From assembly GCA_036009625.1 (NCBI GenBank), contig DASYLJ010000083.1, forward strand, positions 34,572-98,571: DNA of 64,000 nucleotides. The letters are read 5' to 3'. A model generated the notes under the pieces. The model had not been told where the DNA came from. It saw only the letters and a list, made by a program, of their open reading frames with translations, and did no database searches. Made by a program: the position numbers and the translations under genes. This document shows, one piece after another, positions 1-10,086 of this stretch (positions are counted from its first letter, which is position 1; each line of letters starts with the position of its first letter). This stretch comes from DASYLJ01 sp036009625. GTDB taxonomy: Bacteria > Desulfobacterota > Binatia > DP-6.

Positions 1-207
1 CACCAGCTGATCGAGCAGGTCGAGGACGTCGACGCACACGTTGGGATCGTCGTTCTCGTTGATGACGATCGCGGCGGTCGCGTGTGGCACGTAGACGCTG
101 CAGAGCGCCTCATCCAGCCCGGCGCGCGTGACGACCTCGGCCACCTGGGCCGTCAGGTCAATCAACTCGCGCTTGGTGGAGGTTCGAAGTCGGAGCTCGC
201 TGATCAC
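1..207 (-). CDS. YjbQ/UPF0047 family protein, truncated by window start
   Basis: Reading the minus strand from a GTG at 207 gives 69 codons that run off the window. The residues match the start of the YjbQ (UPF0047) family, which has been linked to a secondary thiamine-phosphate synthase activity: a TSTKRELIDLT opening followed by YVPHATAAIVINEND, the conserved His-containing core. The start overlaps the last 50 bases of the L,D-transpeptidase gene on the same strand, suggesting co-transcription. No better start lies downstream before the conserved core. The frame has no stop. The C-terminal half lies outside the window. Confidence 0.82.
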   Translation of the reverse strand, partial: MISELRLRTSTKRELIDLTAQVAEVVTRAGLDEALCSVYVPHATAAIVINENDDPNVCVDVLDLLDQLV

Positions 208-1201
208 CGGGGAGGCTCGCGCCCGTACCGGGCGGTGGCGAAGGACGGGCGGACGACGGCAACGAGATGAGGAATGGCATGCCGCCGCCATCGTGAAGTC
301 CGCTCTCGAGCCGCTTCTGATCGACCGACGTCGCCAGACCGCGCTTCTCGAGGAGGTCCCAGCTCGTACGGTAGAGCGCCGGGCTGTAGCCGTAGATGTC
401 CTGATGCGCCTCGGCGTAGAGCTGCCCGTCGCGGGTGCCGATCTTCACGGGCTGATACGTGAACTCGCCGGGGACGCCGACCGGCACCATCGGGAACAGG
501 CGCTCGATGTCCTCGGGGTAGAGCCGGATGCAGCCGTGGCTCACCTGCATGCCGACGCCCCACGGAATGTTGGTGCCGTGGATGCGGTAGCCAGGCAGCG
601 TCAGCTCGAGGCGATACTTGCCGAGCGGATTGTCGGGATCGCCGCCCGGGATGAACGTGCGCGGGTCGCCGCGCTCCTCGATGTGCTCCTTGCGGATCGA
701 CTCGGGGATGTTCCACTGCGGGTTGACGGTCTTGCCGGTGACCTTGAAGGTGCCGCTCGGGGTGCGCCATTCGTCGCGTCCCAGGCCGACCGGAAAGGTG
801 TGCACGATCGTCGTGCCGTCGGGACCCGGGCGGTAAAAGAACAACCGCATCTCCGGGATGTTGACGACGATGCCGTTGTAGTTGCAGCACGGCAGGACCC
901 ATTCCGTCGGCAGCAGGATGGTGGCGCCGATCGGCGGCACCCACGGGTCGAGATCGGGATTCGCCTCGACGATCTCGTTGTAACCGAGGCTGTAGAGGCG
1001 GGCGAGGTCCATCAGGGTGTCGCCCTTGCGGACGCGGTACACCTGGACCTTGCCGATGATCGGCGGTACGCTGCCGGGAACCGGCGTGGGGATCGTGTAG
1101 GAGGGGACGGTCTTCGCGTAGAAGGTGGCCTCGTCGTACTCCGCTCGCGCCTGACCGACGATCACCGCCAGCAGCATCACCGTCGTCGCAACTACCCGCA
1201 T
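158..1201 (-). CDS. L,D-transpeptidase with LysM domain, exported
   Basis: A 347-residue envelope protein expected to form or edit peptidoglycan cross-links, or anchor proteins, by L,D-transpeptidation. Residues 1-20 form a signal peptide ending ARA. A LysM peptidoglycan-binding module lies at about 54-97 (YRVRKGDTLMDLARLYS). The YkuD catalytic domain spans about 107-240, with His208 in RIHGT and the nucleophile Cys224 in VSHGCIRLYP. The ATG at 1201 is preceded by GGTAGG at a workable distance. The Pro-rich tail after 320 reads into the YjbQ gene and may be dispensable. Confidence 0.95.
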   Translation of the reverse strand: MRVVATTVMLLAVIVGQARAEYDEATFYAKTVPSYTIPTPVPGSVPPIIGKVQVYRVRKGDTLMDLARLYSLGYNEIVEANPDLDPWVPPIGATILLPTEWVLPCCNYNGIVVNIPEMRLFFYRPGPDGTTIVHTFPVGLGRDEWRTPSGTFKVTGKTVNPQWNIPESIRKEHIEERGDPRTFIPGGDPDNPLGKYRLELTLPGYRIHGTNIPWGVGMQVSHGCIRLYPEDIERLFPMVPVGVPGEFTYQPVKIGTRDGQLYAEAHQDIYGYSPALYRTSWDLLEKRGLATSVDQKRLESGLHDGGGMPFLISLPSSARPSPPPGTGASLPGDQRAPTSNLHQARVD

Positions 1202-1268
1202 GATCCTACCTTTCCACCCCTCGCGCGCACGCTACCTAGCGAAGGGGGGCTATACAAGCCGGATCCGC

Positions 1269-2587
1269 TCACACTTGGACGCGCTGGACGCGTAGTCGGC
1301 TGCGGAGCGCGTCGGGATCGACGGCGGCGAACGACGTGCCCGCATCGCGCGCGAGCAACGCGGCGGTGGCGACCGCCTGCCCCTCCGCCATGCAGGGACC
1401 GATTACTCGCGCCGAGGCGAAAGCCTCGCGACTGGCGGCGAGGCACCGTCCGGCGACCGCCAGGTTGTCGACGTCGTCGGGCAGCAGGCTGCGGAACGGC
1501 ACCGCGCGTACCACACCCCGTCGTCGAGGAACCGCCATTCCGTCCGCCCGTCGTCGACGTGCAGCTCGATCGGCCACGCGGCGCGACAGATGCCGTCGTC
1601 GAACCGCCGTCCGCCGAGCACGTCGTCCCCGGTGAGCTGGTAGCGCCCGCGGATACGGCGCGTCTCGCGGATTCCCAGACGTGGGGCCGCATCCGAGACG
1701 AACGCGTCCTCGAAACCGGGCATGTGCGCGCGCAGGAATGCGCCGCAGTCCTCCGCCTGACGACGGCCGAGCATCTCGCCGAGCCCGAGCTCGTGCGCGT
1801 CCGTCCCGTCGACGGCGTGTCCGTCGATCGCCACCCGGCTCATCGCCACCAGCATCTCGCCGGGACGACCGGTGGGGATGAGGTTTCCCGAACGTCGTGG
1901 CAGGCCGTCGCTGGCGTAGTGGGCGTCGAGCAGGTCGCTCAACCCGAAGAGCTCCGGCAGCGCGCGGTCGACGTCGACGTGCTGCATGTAGAACATCATC
2001 GACGGGTACTGCAGCGACTCGGCCTGCTCGACGGGAGCGCCGGCCGATCGCGCCAGCGTGGCGTCGCCGCTCGCATCGACGAAGTAGGGTGCGCGCAAAG
2101 CCACATGCTCGGAGCGCGTCGCGACGGTGACGGCGTCGATCGTGCGGTCGCGGACGACGGCGCGCAGGAAGCGCGTGTGCAGCAGCACCGTGAGCAGCGG
2201 CTCGGCCCGCACCATGTCGTCGTAGAGGCGCTTCAGCCCCCACGGAACGTAGGGCACGGCGGCCGTCGTCTTGAACGGGACGGGACCGTAGCACTGGCCG
2301 GCGGCCGCGAGCCGGTCCATCACCTCGGCCGCGAACCCGCCGACGAGGCGGACCAGATCGCCGCCGTGCTCGCGGTAGTAGAAGCCGCAGAACGTGCCGA
2401 CGCAGGCGCCGGTCGACATGCCACCGAGGAAGGGCGCCTCCTCGACGAGCACCGTGCGCAGCCCGAGACGGGAGCCGGTGACGGCCGCGGCCATGCCGGC
2501 GGAGCCACCGCCGACCACCACCAGATCGGCCTCCATGGCGACGGGCACCCGCTCCTCGGGGAGCACGATGCTGTCGGAGGAGGCCAT
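1269..2587 (-). CDS. FAD-dependent oxidoreductase, interrupted by a single-base frameshift
   Basis: The N-terminal part carries a Rossmann FAD motif (VVVGGGSAGMAAA) and the FCGFYY and GDATLARSAG motifs of the FAD-dependent oxidoreductase family that resembles thiosulfate-reductase or succinate-dehydrogenase flavoproteins. Near 1509 the reading frame changes; the new frame continues with LLPDDVDNLAVAGRCL and the C-terminal FAD-binding tail. Adding one base between 1508 and 1511 restores a continuous 439-residue protein through DGVWYRAVPFRS. The ATG at 2587 follows the upstream gene's stop by 5 bases. Substrate unknown. Either a recent pseudogene or, more likely, a base-call error. Confidence 0.85.
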
Positions 2588-2592
2588 CGACG

Positions 2593-3060
2593 TCAGTCGG
2601 CGGGCGTGCCCCGCAGCCGCACCGCGACGTCGGGAACTGCCTTGAGCAGCATGTCGAGGCGCGCGATCTCGGCACCCGTGCCTTCGGTCAGCGCCTCGCG
2701 GTACGCCGTCAGTGCGACGTCGATCTCGGCTTCCTTGCCCTCGACGAGCTTTTCCTGCTCGGTCAGGCACTCGTTGACCTTTTCGGCGAGGCCCTCGAGC
2801 TTCTTCTCGCCTTCCTCCCCGAGCTTCGCCGTCAGCATCTCGCCCCACAGGGCGGTGAAGGCGAACGTTGGCGTGGACTGCAGGCGCAGACCTCCGGACA
2901 GGCGGAAGACGCGGTCGGCCAGGGCTTCCGGGGAATTGAGGCCGCGACGGGTAGTGAAGGCCTTCATGGCCGCCATCCGGTCGCGTAGCCGCCCGAGGCC
3001 GAAGTGGCCTGCGAGCAGCGATATCGCCTCGGTGAACTCGGGTGCGGTGAGGTTCGCCAT
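2593..3060 (-). CDS. conserved hypothetical protein, 155 aa
   Basis: A soluble, mostly helical, charged protein with no signal peptide and no motif I recognise. It contains a run of Glu/Lys-rich helix (EGEKKLEGLAEKVNECL) that may form a coiled coil. The ATG at 3060 was chosen because upstream in-frame codons run into the divergent SDR gene's 5' region. Its stop is 5 bases from the start of the FAD oxidoreductase, so the two probably form one transcript. Codon use fits the neighbours. Function unknown. Confidence 0.7.
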   Translation of the reverse strand: MANLTAPEFTEAISLLAGHFGLGRLRDRMAAMKAFTTRRGLNSPEALADRVFRLSGGLRLQSTPTFAFTALWGEMLTAKLGEEGEKKLEGLAEKVNECLTEQEKLVEGKEAEIDVALTAYREALTEGTGAEIARLDMLLKAVPDVAVRLRGTPAD

Positions 3061-3127
3061 GAGCCGGCCTGTGATGTCTCGAAGGGCTCGGGCTGTCAAC
3101 GCCCATGGGTCCGTGGTAACGGCGCCC

Positions 3128-3910
3128 ATGGCCGAGGAGATCGCACTCGTCACGGGAGCATCGAGCGGAATCGGCGAGGCTCTGGCGCGCCGCCTCGCAC
3201 GGGACGGTCGCAACGTGGCGCTGGTCGCACGCCGCGCCGATCGACTCGAACGCCTCGCCGCCGAGCTGCGAGGCGCACACAAGGTCGAGGCGCACGTGAT
3301 CGCGGCCGACCTCGTCCAGCCGGGCGCGACGGCGGCGCTGGCCGACGAGGTCGAGCGTCGCGGGCTGGTCGTCGACTGGCTCGTCAACAATGCCGGCTTC
3401 GGCACGGTCGGACGCTTCCACGAGCTGCCGATCGCGCGCGAGCTCGAGGAGATCGCGCTCAACGTCGAGGCGCTGGTCGAGCTCACCGGACGCTTCGTCC
3501 CCGGCATGGTGAGCCGCAAGCGTGGCGTCGTGATGAACGTGTCGTCGGTCGGGGGCTACCTGCCGAGCCCGTACATGGCGACGTACACCGCCACCAAGGC
3601 GTTCGTGCTCACCTTCTCGGAGGGGATCGCCGCCGAGCTCGCGGACACGGGCGTCCACGTACTGTGCGTCTGCCCGGGCATCACCCGCACCGAGTTCCAG
3701 GAGACGGCGCACGTCGACACGCGCGACATCCCGAGCATGGCCTGGCAGTCGGCCGACGAGGTCGCCGACGAAGCGGTGCGTGCGGTGGGGAAGGGTGCGG
3801 TCGTCGTGAACGGCGTCCTCAACCGGATGATGGTCAACACCCTCAAGTTCGTGCCGCGCTCGCTGGTGACGCGCATCGCGGCCGGGCTCATCAAGCCGCA
3901 GGAGGCATGA
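3128..3910 (+). CDS. short-chain dehydrogenase/reductase, first of a tandem pair
   Basis: A classical SDR of 260 residues using NAD(P)H. TGASSGIG at residues 9-16 binds the cofactor, NNAGFG lies near 87-92, the catalytic Ser sits in MNVSS (139-140) and the Tyr/Lys pair is Tyr153 and Lys157 in TYTATKA. The sequence resembles the DltE/YqjQ-like group of SDRs acting on fatty or lipid-type substrates, but the substrate cannot be told. It ends 2 bases before the second SDR gene's ribosome-ready start, and the two proteins have identical lengths. Confidence 0.93.
   Translation: MAEEIALVTGASSGIGEALARRLARDGRNVALVARRADRLERLAAELRGAHKVEAHVIAADLVQPGATAALADEVERRGLVVDWLVNNAGFGTVGRFHELPIARELEEIALNVEALVELTGRFVPGMVSRKRGVVMNVSSVGGYLPSPYMATYTATKAFVLTFSEGIAAELADTGVHVLCVCPGITRTEFQETAHVDTRDIPSMAWQSADEVADEAVRAVGKGAVVVNGVLNRMMVNTLKFVPRSLVTRIAAGLIKPQEA
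3900..3905 (+). promoter_or_regulatory. ribosome binding site deciding the second SDR start
   Basis: AGGAGG inside the last codons of the first SDR. Spacing of 7 bases favours the ATG at 3913 over the overlapping ATG at 3907. Confidence 0.7.
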
Positions 3911-3912
3911 GC

Positions 3913-4695
3913 ATGGCACAGCCCGTCGTGGTGGTGACCGGCGCCTCGAGTGGCATCGGCGAGGCGCTCGCCCGGCGCCTGGCGCGCGATCGGCATCAGC
4001 TGGTGCTAGTGGCGCGTCGCACGGAACGGCTCGAGGCGCTGGCGGCAGAGCTCGCCGATCGCCATGCGGTGACGGCGCACGTCATCGCGACCGATCTGCT
4101 CCAGCCCGGGGCTCCGACGGCACTCGCCGAGGAGATCGAACGTCGCGACCTCCAGGTCGACTGGCTCATCAACAATGCCGGCTTCGGTACCGCAGGTCGC
4201 TTCGATCGCATGCCCGTCGCCCGTGAGCTGGACGAAATCCGTCTCAACGTGAAGGCGCCGGTCGAGCTGACGGGCCGCATCCTGCCGGGCATGGTGCGTC
4301 GCGGTCGCGGCGTCGTGATGCACATCGCCTCGGTGGCCGGCTACGGGCCCACGCCGTACTCGTCGACCTACGGCGCCACCAAGGCGTTCCTGATCGCGTG
4401 GTCGGAGGCGATGGTGGTCGAGCTGGAAGGGACGGGCGTCAACGTCGTGTGCGTCTGTCCGGGATTCACCCGCACCGAGTTCCAGGAGAAGGCGTCGATC
4501 GACGCCAGCGCGGTGCCGTCGTTCGCGTGGCAGTCCGCCGAGATGGTCGCCGATGAGGCGGTGCGCTCGTCGGACCGGTCGGGCGTCGTCGTCAACGGTG
4601 TGCTGAACAACGTCGGCGCCGTGCTGATGCGGCTCGCGCCGCGCAGCATGCTGGCGCGGGCCACGGCGTCGGCACTGCGCGGCAAGTTGGGGTGA
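3913..4695 (+). CDS. short-chain dehydrogenase/reductase, second of a tandem pair
   Basis: A paralogue of the preceding SDR, also 260 residues when started at 3913 and alignable without gaps. It keeps TGASSGIG, NNAGFG and TYGATKA. Two ATGs compete: 3907 overlaps the previous stop in ATGA, but AGGAGG at 3900-3905 is only one base from it and is ideally spaced (7 bases) from 3913, so the latter is preferred. The gene ends just before a two-hairpin repeat that separates it from convergent mltA. Substrate unknown; duplication suggests diversified specificity. Confidence 0.93.
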   Translation: MAQPVVVVTGASSGIGEALARRLARDRHQLVLVARRTERLEALAAELADRHAVTAHVIATDLLQPGAPTALAEEIERRDLQVDWLINNAGFGTAGRFDRMPVARELDEIRLNVKAPVELTGRILPGMVRRGRGVVMHIASVAGYGPTPYSSTYGATKAFLIAWSEAMVVELEGTGVNVVCVCPGFTRTEFQEKASIDASAVPSFAWQSAEMVADEAVRSSDRSGVVVNGVLNNVGAVLMRLAPRSMLARATASALRGKLG

Positions 4696-4698
4696 ACC

Positions 4699-4793
4699 CG
4701 CCCCAAGACCATGTCTTGGGGCGCGGGAACGCGAGAGTGGGGCGGCCGTTTCCGCGCACCGGCGTGCCGCGGCCGGCGAAGCCGGCGCGGCAT
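4699..4793 (+). repeat. two-hairpin dispersed repeat, copy 1
   Basis: The first hairpin is CCCCAAGACCATGTCTTGGGG (4701-4721, a near-perfect palindrome). The second, at 4766-4791, pairs GCCGCGGCCGGC with GCCGGCGCGGC around a GAA loop. A conserved spacer (GCGAGAGTG and CGTTTCCGCGC) joins them. A second, reverse-oriented copy lies at 12505-12600. Both sit between convergent genes, so the element could act as a bidirectional terminator or a REP-type element. No U-tract typical of intrinsic terminators follows. Confidence 0.85.
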
Positions 4794-4810
4794 CCGTGGC
4801 CCGCATGGAG

Positions 4811-5971
4811 TCAGCGAGGCTTGAGCAGGTAGAGCTTGCCGCGTTCGCGGGCTTCGCCTGCGAATGCCTCCGCCGCGCTGCCGGCGCCTACGAACAGATC
4901 GACGTGGGCGTCCTTGATCGCGGCGCCGGTGTCCTGCGCAACGACGAAACGGCGCACCTTGTCGGTGACGATGTAGGCGATGCTGCCGGGGGGGATCAGG
5001 CGCAGGTCGGTGGCGACCGACCGACCGGGGGTGAGCTCGACGCCCATGCTGCCCACCACGGCAGGCTTGCCGACGCGGAAGAACGTGTAGCGCTCGTTGC
5101 GCGCCATCAGCGCCGCCTGCTCGGACGGCGACAGCGGTGCCATGACGCGCTTGATGCCGGGAACCGTCGCCTCTTCCTTGGTGAGATATCCGTCGCGCAC
5201 GAGGACGCTGGCCAGGGCCGTGTACGGGCGGCCGTTCGTGCCCGCGAACTGGACGGGCACGATGCGGCCGTCCTCGGTGCGCAGCCGTCCCGAGCCCTGG
5301 ACGTGGAGCAGGAAGAGCAGCAGCGGATCGTTGGTCCACGCCAGCTCGAGACCGCGACCGGCGAGGGCGCCCGCGTCGATCTCGCCGCGAGATGGGTACG
5401 GCACCACGACGCCGTTCTCGACCCGACCGATCTCCTTCGTGCCCTCCGTGTTCACCTCGACGAGGTCCGGTGGTCGGCCGTAGATGGGATAGCGGTAGAC
5501 CGTGTCGCGCCAGCGCCGCACCGGCAGCTCGGGCACGTAGTACGCCGTCATGAGCAGCGGGTCGCGCACCTCGAAGACTTCGTACGACGTCAGCACCGCG
5601 AGCGCGCGATCGTCGCCGCTGACGCCGCGCCCGAGCGCGTCCAGCAGACGGGTCGCCGCCAGCGCGCTCGAAGCGTCGCCACGATTCGACCACACCGGCA
5701 TGGTGCGCTCGATCGCGTGCTGCAGCGACGCCAGGTCACTGTCGTCGGTCAGGTCCGGGAGCCGTCCTTCGACGGGGATGAGCGGTCCGGGCGGCTTCTT
5801 CGGAGCGCAGGCGACGGCGAGCGCGAGCAGCGCTACGAGGCCGACGCGTAGGACGACTGCGCCGCAGCGAGCGCCGTGCCCGCCTCGGCGCGCAGTGCCT
5901 GCTCGAGCGCCGACAGCACCGCAAGCACGCTCGCGCGTCGGCTCGACTCGCCCATCAACCCGATCCGCCAC
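4811..5971 (-). CDS. mltA: MltA-type membrane-bound lytic murein transglycosylase
   Basis: Cleaves the glycan strands of peptidoglycan with formation of 1,6-anhydro ends, at the outer membrane inner face. The MltA domain occupies about 130-300 and the C-terminal 3D domain follows, with the expected Asp in QDTGAAIKDAH (Asp347). A lipobox (LALAVAC) places the acylated Cys at residue 55, far from the only available start, a GTG at 5971. That start overlaps the aminotransferase gene by 139 bases and adds about 40 residues before the signal peptide; no ATG, GTG or TTG exists nearer in frame. Product certain, start uncertain. Confidence 0.9.
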   Translation of the reverse strand: MADRVDGRVEPTRERACGAVGARAGTARRGGHGARCGAVVLRVGLVALLALAVACAPKKPPGPLIPVEGRLPDLTDDSDLASLQHAIERTMPVWSNRGDASSALAATRLLDALGRGVSGDDRALAVLTSYEVFEVRDPLLMTAYYVPELPVRRWRDTVYRYPIYGRPPDLVEVNTEGTKEIGRVENGVVVPYPSRGEIDAGALAGRGLELAWTNDPLLLFLLHVQGSGRLRTEDGRIVPVQFAGTNGRPYTALASVLVRDGYLTKEEATVPGIKRVMAPLSPSEQAALMARNERYTFFRVGKPAVVGSMGVELTPGRSVATDLRLIPPGSIAYIVTDKVRRFVVAQDTGAAIKDAHVDLFVGAGSAAEAFAGEARERGKLYLLKPR

Positions 5972-7020
5972 ACCTTCCCCTTCATCGGCCCGAGGCCGCC
6001 GCCGATCTCGATGCCGTGCTCACGCAGGAGGTAGCTGCGAACCGCGGCCTCGTCCACCCCATCGGGCACGGTGACCGCGTTCAACATCGGCAGGCGGTGG
6101 CCTTCCTCCGCGGCCAGCTCGAGGCCGAGCGCCGCGAGCCCCGCCGCCAGCGCCTCGTGATGCAGGCGATGTCGCGCGAAGCGCGCCGGCAGCCCTTCCT
6201 CATCGACGAGACGCAGCGCCTCGCGCAGCGCGTAGTTCATCGAGATGGGCGCGGTGTGATGGTAGACGCGCTCCTCGCCCCAGTACTGCGCCAGCAGCGA
6301 CAGGTCGAGGTACCAGCTCTGCACCGGAGTGCGGCGCTTGCCGAGCACCGCGAGGGCCGCCGCGCCGAACGTCACCGGCGACAGCCCGGGCGGACATGAC
6401 AGGCACTTCTGCGTGCCGCTGTACGCGGCGTCGACGCCCCAGCCGTCGATCTCGACCGGCACGCCGCCGAGTGACGTCACGCAATCGGCGACGAAGAGCG
6501 CGCCGTGCGCGTGCGCCAGCGCGATGGCGTCCTCGAGCGGCTGCCACGCACCGGTGGATGTCTCGGCGTGGACCAGTGCGACAACCTTGGGCTGCTTGGT
6601 CGTGCGCAGCGCCGCCTCGATCTGCTCGGCCCGCACGACCCGACCCCACGGCGCCTCGACGCGCACGACGGTCGCCCCGGCGCGCGTCGCCACCTCGGCC
6701 ATGCGCGTCCCGAAGACGCCGTTCACGCCGATGACGATCTCGTCGCCGGGCTCGAGGAGATTGACGAGGCAGGTCTCCATGCCGGCGCTGCCGGTGCCGG
6801 AGATGGGGAGCGTGAGTGCATTTCCGGTCGCGTAGACCATCCGGAGCAGCGTCTTCACGTCCTCCATCATCGCGACGAAGGCGGGATCGAGATGACCCAG
6901 GAGCGGCGCCGACATGGCGCGCAGGACGCGCGGATGGACGTCGGAGGGGCCCGGCCCGAGGAGCAGGCGATGCGGGGGAACGAACTCGCCGACGGTCGGG
7001 GGCACGGCGGATTTGTACAC
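5833..7020 (-). CDS. class V aminotransferase, serine/alanine-glyoxylate type
   Basis: A PLP enzyme of 395 residues in the alanine-glyoxylate/serine-glyoxylate aminotransferase group, which makes glycine from glyoxylate. SGTGSAGMET (about 74-83) and VADCVTSLGG shape the PLP site, and the Schiff-base lysine is Lys205 in SGTQKCLSCPPG. The start is a GTG at 7020. It is divergently transcribed, 29 bases apart, from glcD, whose product oxidises glycolate to glyoxylate, so the pair plausibly channels glycolate to glycine. The 3' end overlaps mltA. Confidence 0.92.
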   Translation of the reverse strand: MYKSAVPPTVGEFVPPHRLLLGPGPSDVHPRVLRAMSAPLLGHLDPAFVAMMEDVKTLLRMVYATGNALTLPISGTGSAGMETCLVNLLEPGDEIVIGVNGVFGTRMAEVATRAGATVVRVEAPWGRVVRAEQIEAALRTTKQPKVVALVHAETSTGAWQPLEDAIALAHAHGALFVADCVTSLGGVPVEIDGWGVDAAYSGTQKCLSCPPGLSPVTFGAAALAVLGKRRTPVQSWYLDLSLLAQYWGEERVYHHTAPISMNYALREALRLVDEEGLPARFARHRLHHEALAAGLAALGLELAAEEGHRLPMLNAVTVPDGVDEAAVRSYLLREHGIEIGGGLGPMKGKVWRIGLMGESSRRASVLAVLSALEQALRAEAGTALAAAQSSYASAS

Positions 7021-7049
7021 GAGCGTCGCGCGCGGCTACAAACCCGCCC

Positions 7050-8467
<1,418 letters not shown>

Positions 8468-8471
<4 letters not shown>

Positions 8472-9691
8472 CGACCGCCTGGTCCGACGTCGTGGGCGCG
8501 GAATTCGCCCGCCCCGGCAGGTGGGAGGACGCGGTCGACGGGGTGGTGCCCGCCTGGGTGCTCCGTCCCGGGACCGTGGCCGAGGTGCAGGCGATCGTGC
8601 GCGAGGGACCCGCACTGGTGGCGAGCGGCCTCGGTGCGCACCTCGATCGGGGTGCGCCGCCGCGTCGATTCGACGTCCTCGTCCGCCTCGATCGGCTGGG
8701 ACGGATCGTCGATCACCAGGCCGCCGACATGACGGTGACCGTCGAAGCCGGGTGCTCGCTGGCGACGGTACAGGCGACGCTCGCCGCCGCCGGCCAGTGG
8801 CTGCCAATCGATCCGCCACGGCCCGAGGCGACGACTGTTGGCGGCATGCTGGCCGCCGATCTGTCGGGTCCGCTGCGCGCCTCGCAGGGCACCGCGCGCG
8901 ACCTGGTGATCGGCCTGCGCGTGGTCGGTGGCGATGGGGCGCTGGTGTCGAGCGGTGGCAAGGTGGTGAAGAACGTTGCCGGCTACGACCTCTCGAAGCT
9001 CCATCTCGGCGCGTTGGGCTCCGTCGGCGTCATCGTCGAGGCGACGTTCCGGGTGCGGCCGCGTCCCGAGCGCGAGGAGGCGGTGGTGGTGCCCTGCGCG
9101 CGCCCGGCCGACCTGGCGCTGGTCGTGCGCGACGCCGTCGAGCCGATGTGGCTCGAAGTCGCGGGCGCTGGTGTCCTCGACGGCGGTCCGGCACTCGTCG
9201 TCGGCCTCGCCGGCATCGCGGCCGAGGTCGAGCACGCGGCGGCCCGCGTCGCCGACGTCGCCAGCGGTGGCCACCGCCTCTCGGACGGAGCTGCGATGCG
9301 TGCGCACCTCGCGGGGTTCGACGCCGAACCAGCGGCCGCGCTGCTCACGGCGTCTGCCCTGCCTGCCGATACAGGAGCCGTGATGGACGCGGTCGCGGAC
9401 GCGGCGCGCACCACCGGTGCCGGGGTCCGGATGCTGGCGCATGCCGCCAACGGCGTGGTGCGGGTGGCGGTCGCCGATGCCGCGCCGGTGGGGTCGCTGG
9501 TCGCCCTCCTGCGGCCGCAGCTGGCCGGCATGGGCGGGACGGTCGTCGTCGCGCGGGCCAGCGCGGCTGCCAAGGCCGGCGTCGACGTCTGGGGCGAGGT
9601 CGGTCCGGGGCTCTCCTTGATGCGAGCGCTCAAGACCACCTTCGACCCGCGCGACATCCTGTCGCCGGGCCGCTTCGTGGGGGGCATGTGA
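8468..9691 (+). CDS. glcE: glycolate oxidase FAD-binding subunit GlcE
   Basis: A 407-residue FAD_binding_4 protein, shorter in its catalytic part than GlcD, as in GlcE. Recognisable are the GGMLAADLSGPLRASQG and GGKVVKNVAGYDLSKL motifs and the terminal TFDPRDILSPGRF signature. The ATG overlaps the glcD stop in ATGA, implying translational coupling. The third subunit gene, glcF, is not next but at 14433, beyond four operon genes, an oppositely directed gene and a metallo-hydrolase gene. Confidence 0.94.
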
Positions 9692-10086
9692 CGACCTGCC
9701 CGGTGTGCCGCACGGGCCTGGCCGTCTTCGAGCTCGAGGGCGTCGAGATCGACCACTGCGTCCGCTGTCGTGGCACCTGGCTCGACGCCGGCGAGCTCGA
9801 GGTGCTGGCGGCGCTTGCAGGTGGCGACGCCGTAGCGCTCGGTCAGAAGCTCGCCGCGGCACCGGATGCCGGCCGCAGCGTGCGACCGTGTCCGCGCTGC
9901 CGCCGGCGCATGCGTCGCGCGACGGTGTCGGCGGTCGAGGTCGATCGCTGCAGCCGCGGTCACGGCCTGTGGCTCGACGCCGAGGAGACCGGCACGTTGA
10001 TCCGTGGCGGCGACCCGCCGGCCGTGGCGGGCTTCCTGCGGGAGCTCTATCGTCACGAGCTCGACCAAGGAGGAGGCACGCGATGA
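9688..10086 (+). CDS. zinc-ribbon (zf-TFIIB-like) protein
   Basis: A 132-residue soluble protein with two Cys4-like zinc ribbons: CPVCRTG paired with CVRCRGTWLDAGE, and CPRCRRRM paired with a degenerate CSRGHGLWLDAEE in which the second half has Cys and His. The xCRGTWLDxGE pattern is typical of the zf-TFIIB domain family (YABBY-like bacterial zinc ribbons) of unknown role. The GTG start overlaps the glcE stop in GTGA. It is overlapped in turn by lemA, so it may serve the LemA/peptidase module rather than glycolate oxidation. Confidence 0.85.
   Translation: MTTCPVCRTGLAVFELEGVEIDHCVRCRGTWLDAGELEVLAALAGGDAVALGQKLAAAPDAGRSVRPCPRCRRRMRRATVSAVEVDRCSRGHGLWLDAEETGTLIRGGDPPAVAGFLRELYRHELDQGGGTR

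Noticed and set aside
128..3127. Long plus-strand open frame opposite the L,D-transpeptidase and FAD genes
   Set aside because: It is an antisense shadow: Arg/Ala-rich with no family resemblance, while the minus strand gives clear proteins. Only the part from 3128 (SDR) is real.
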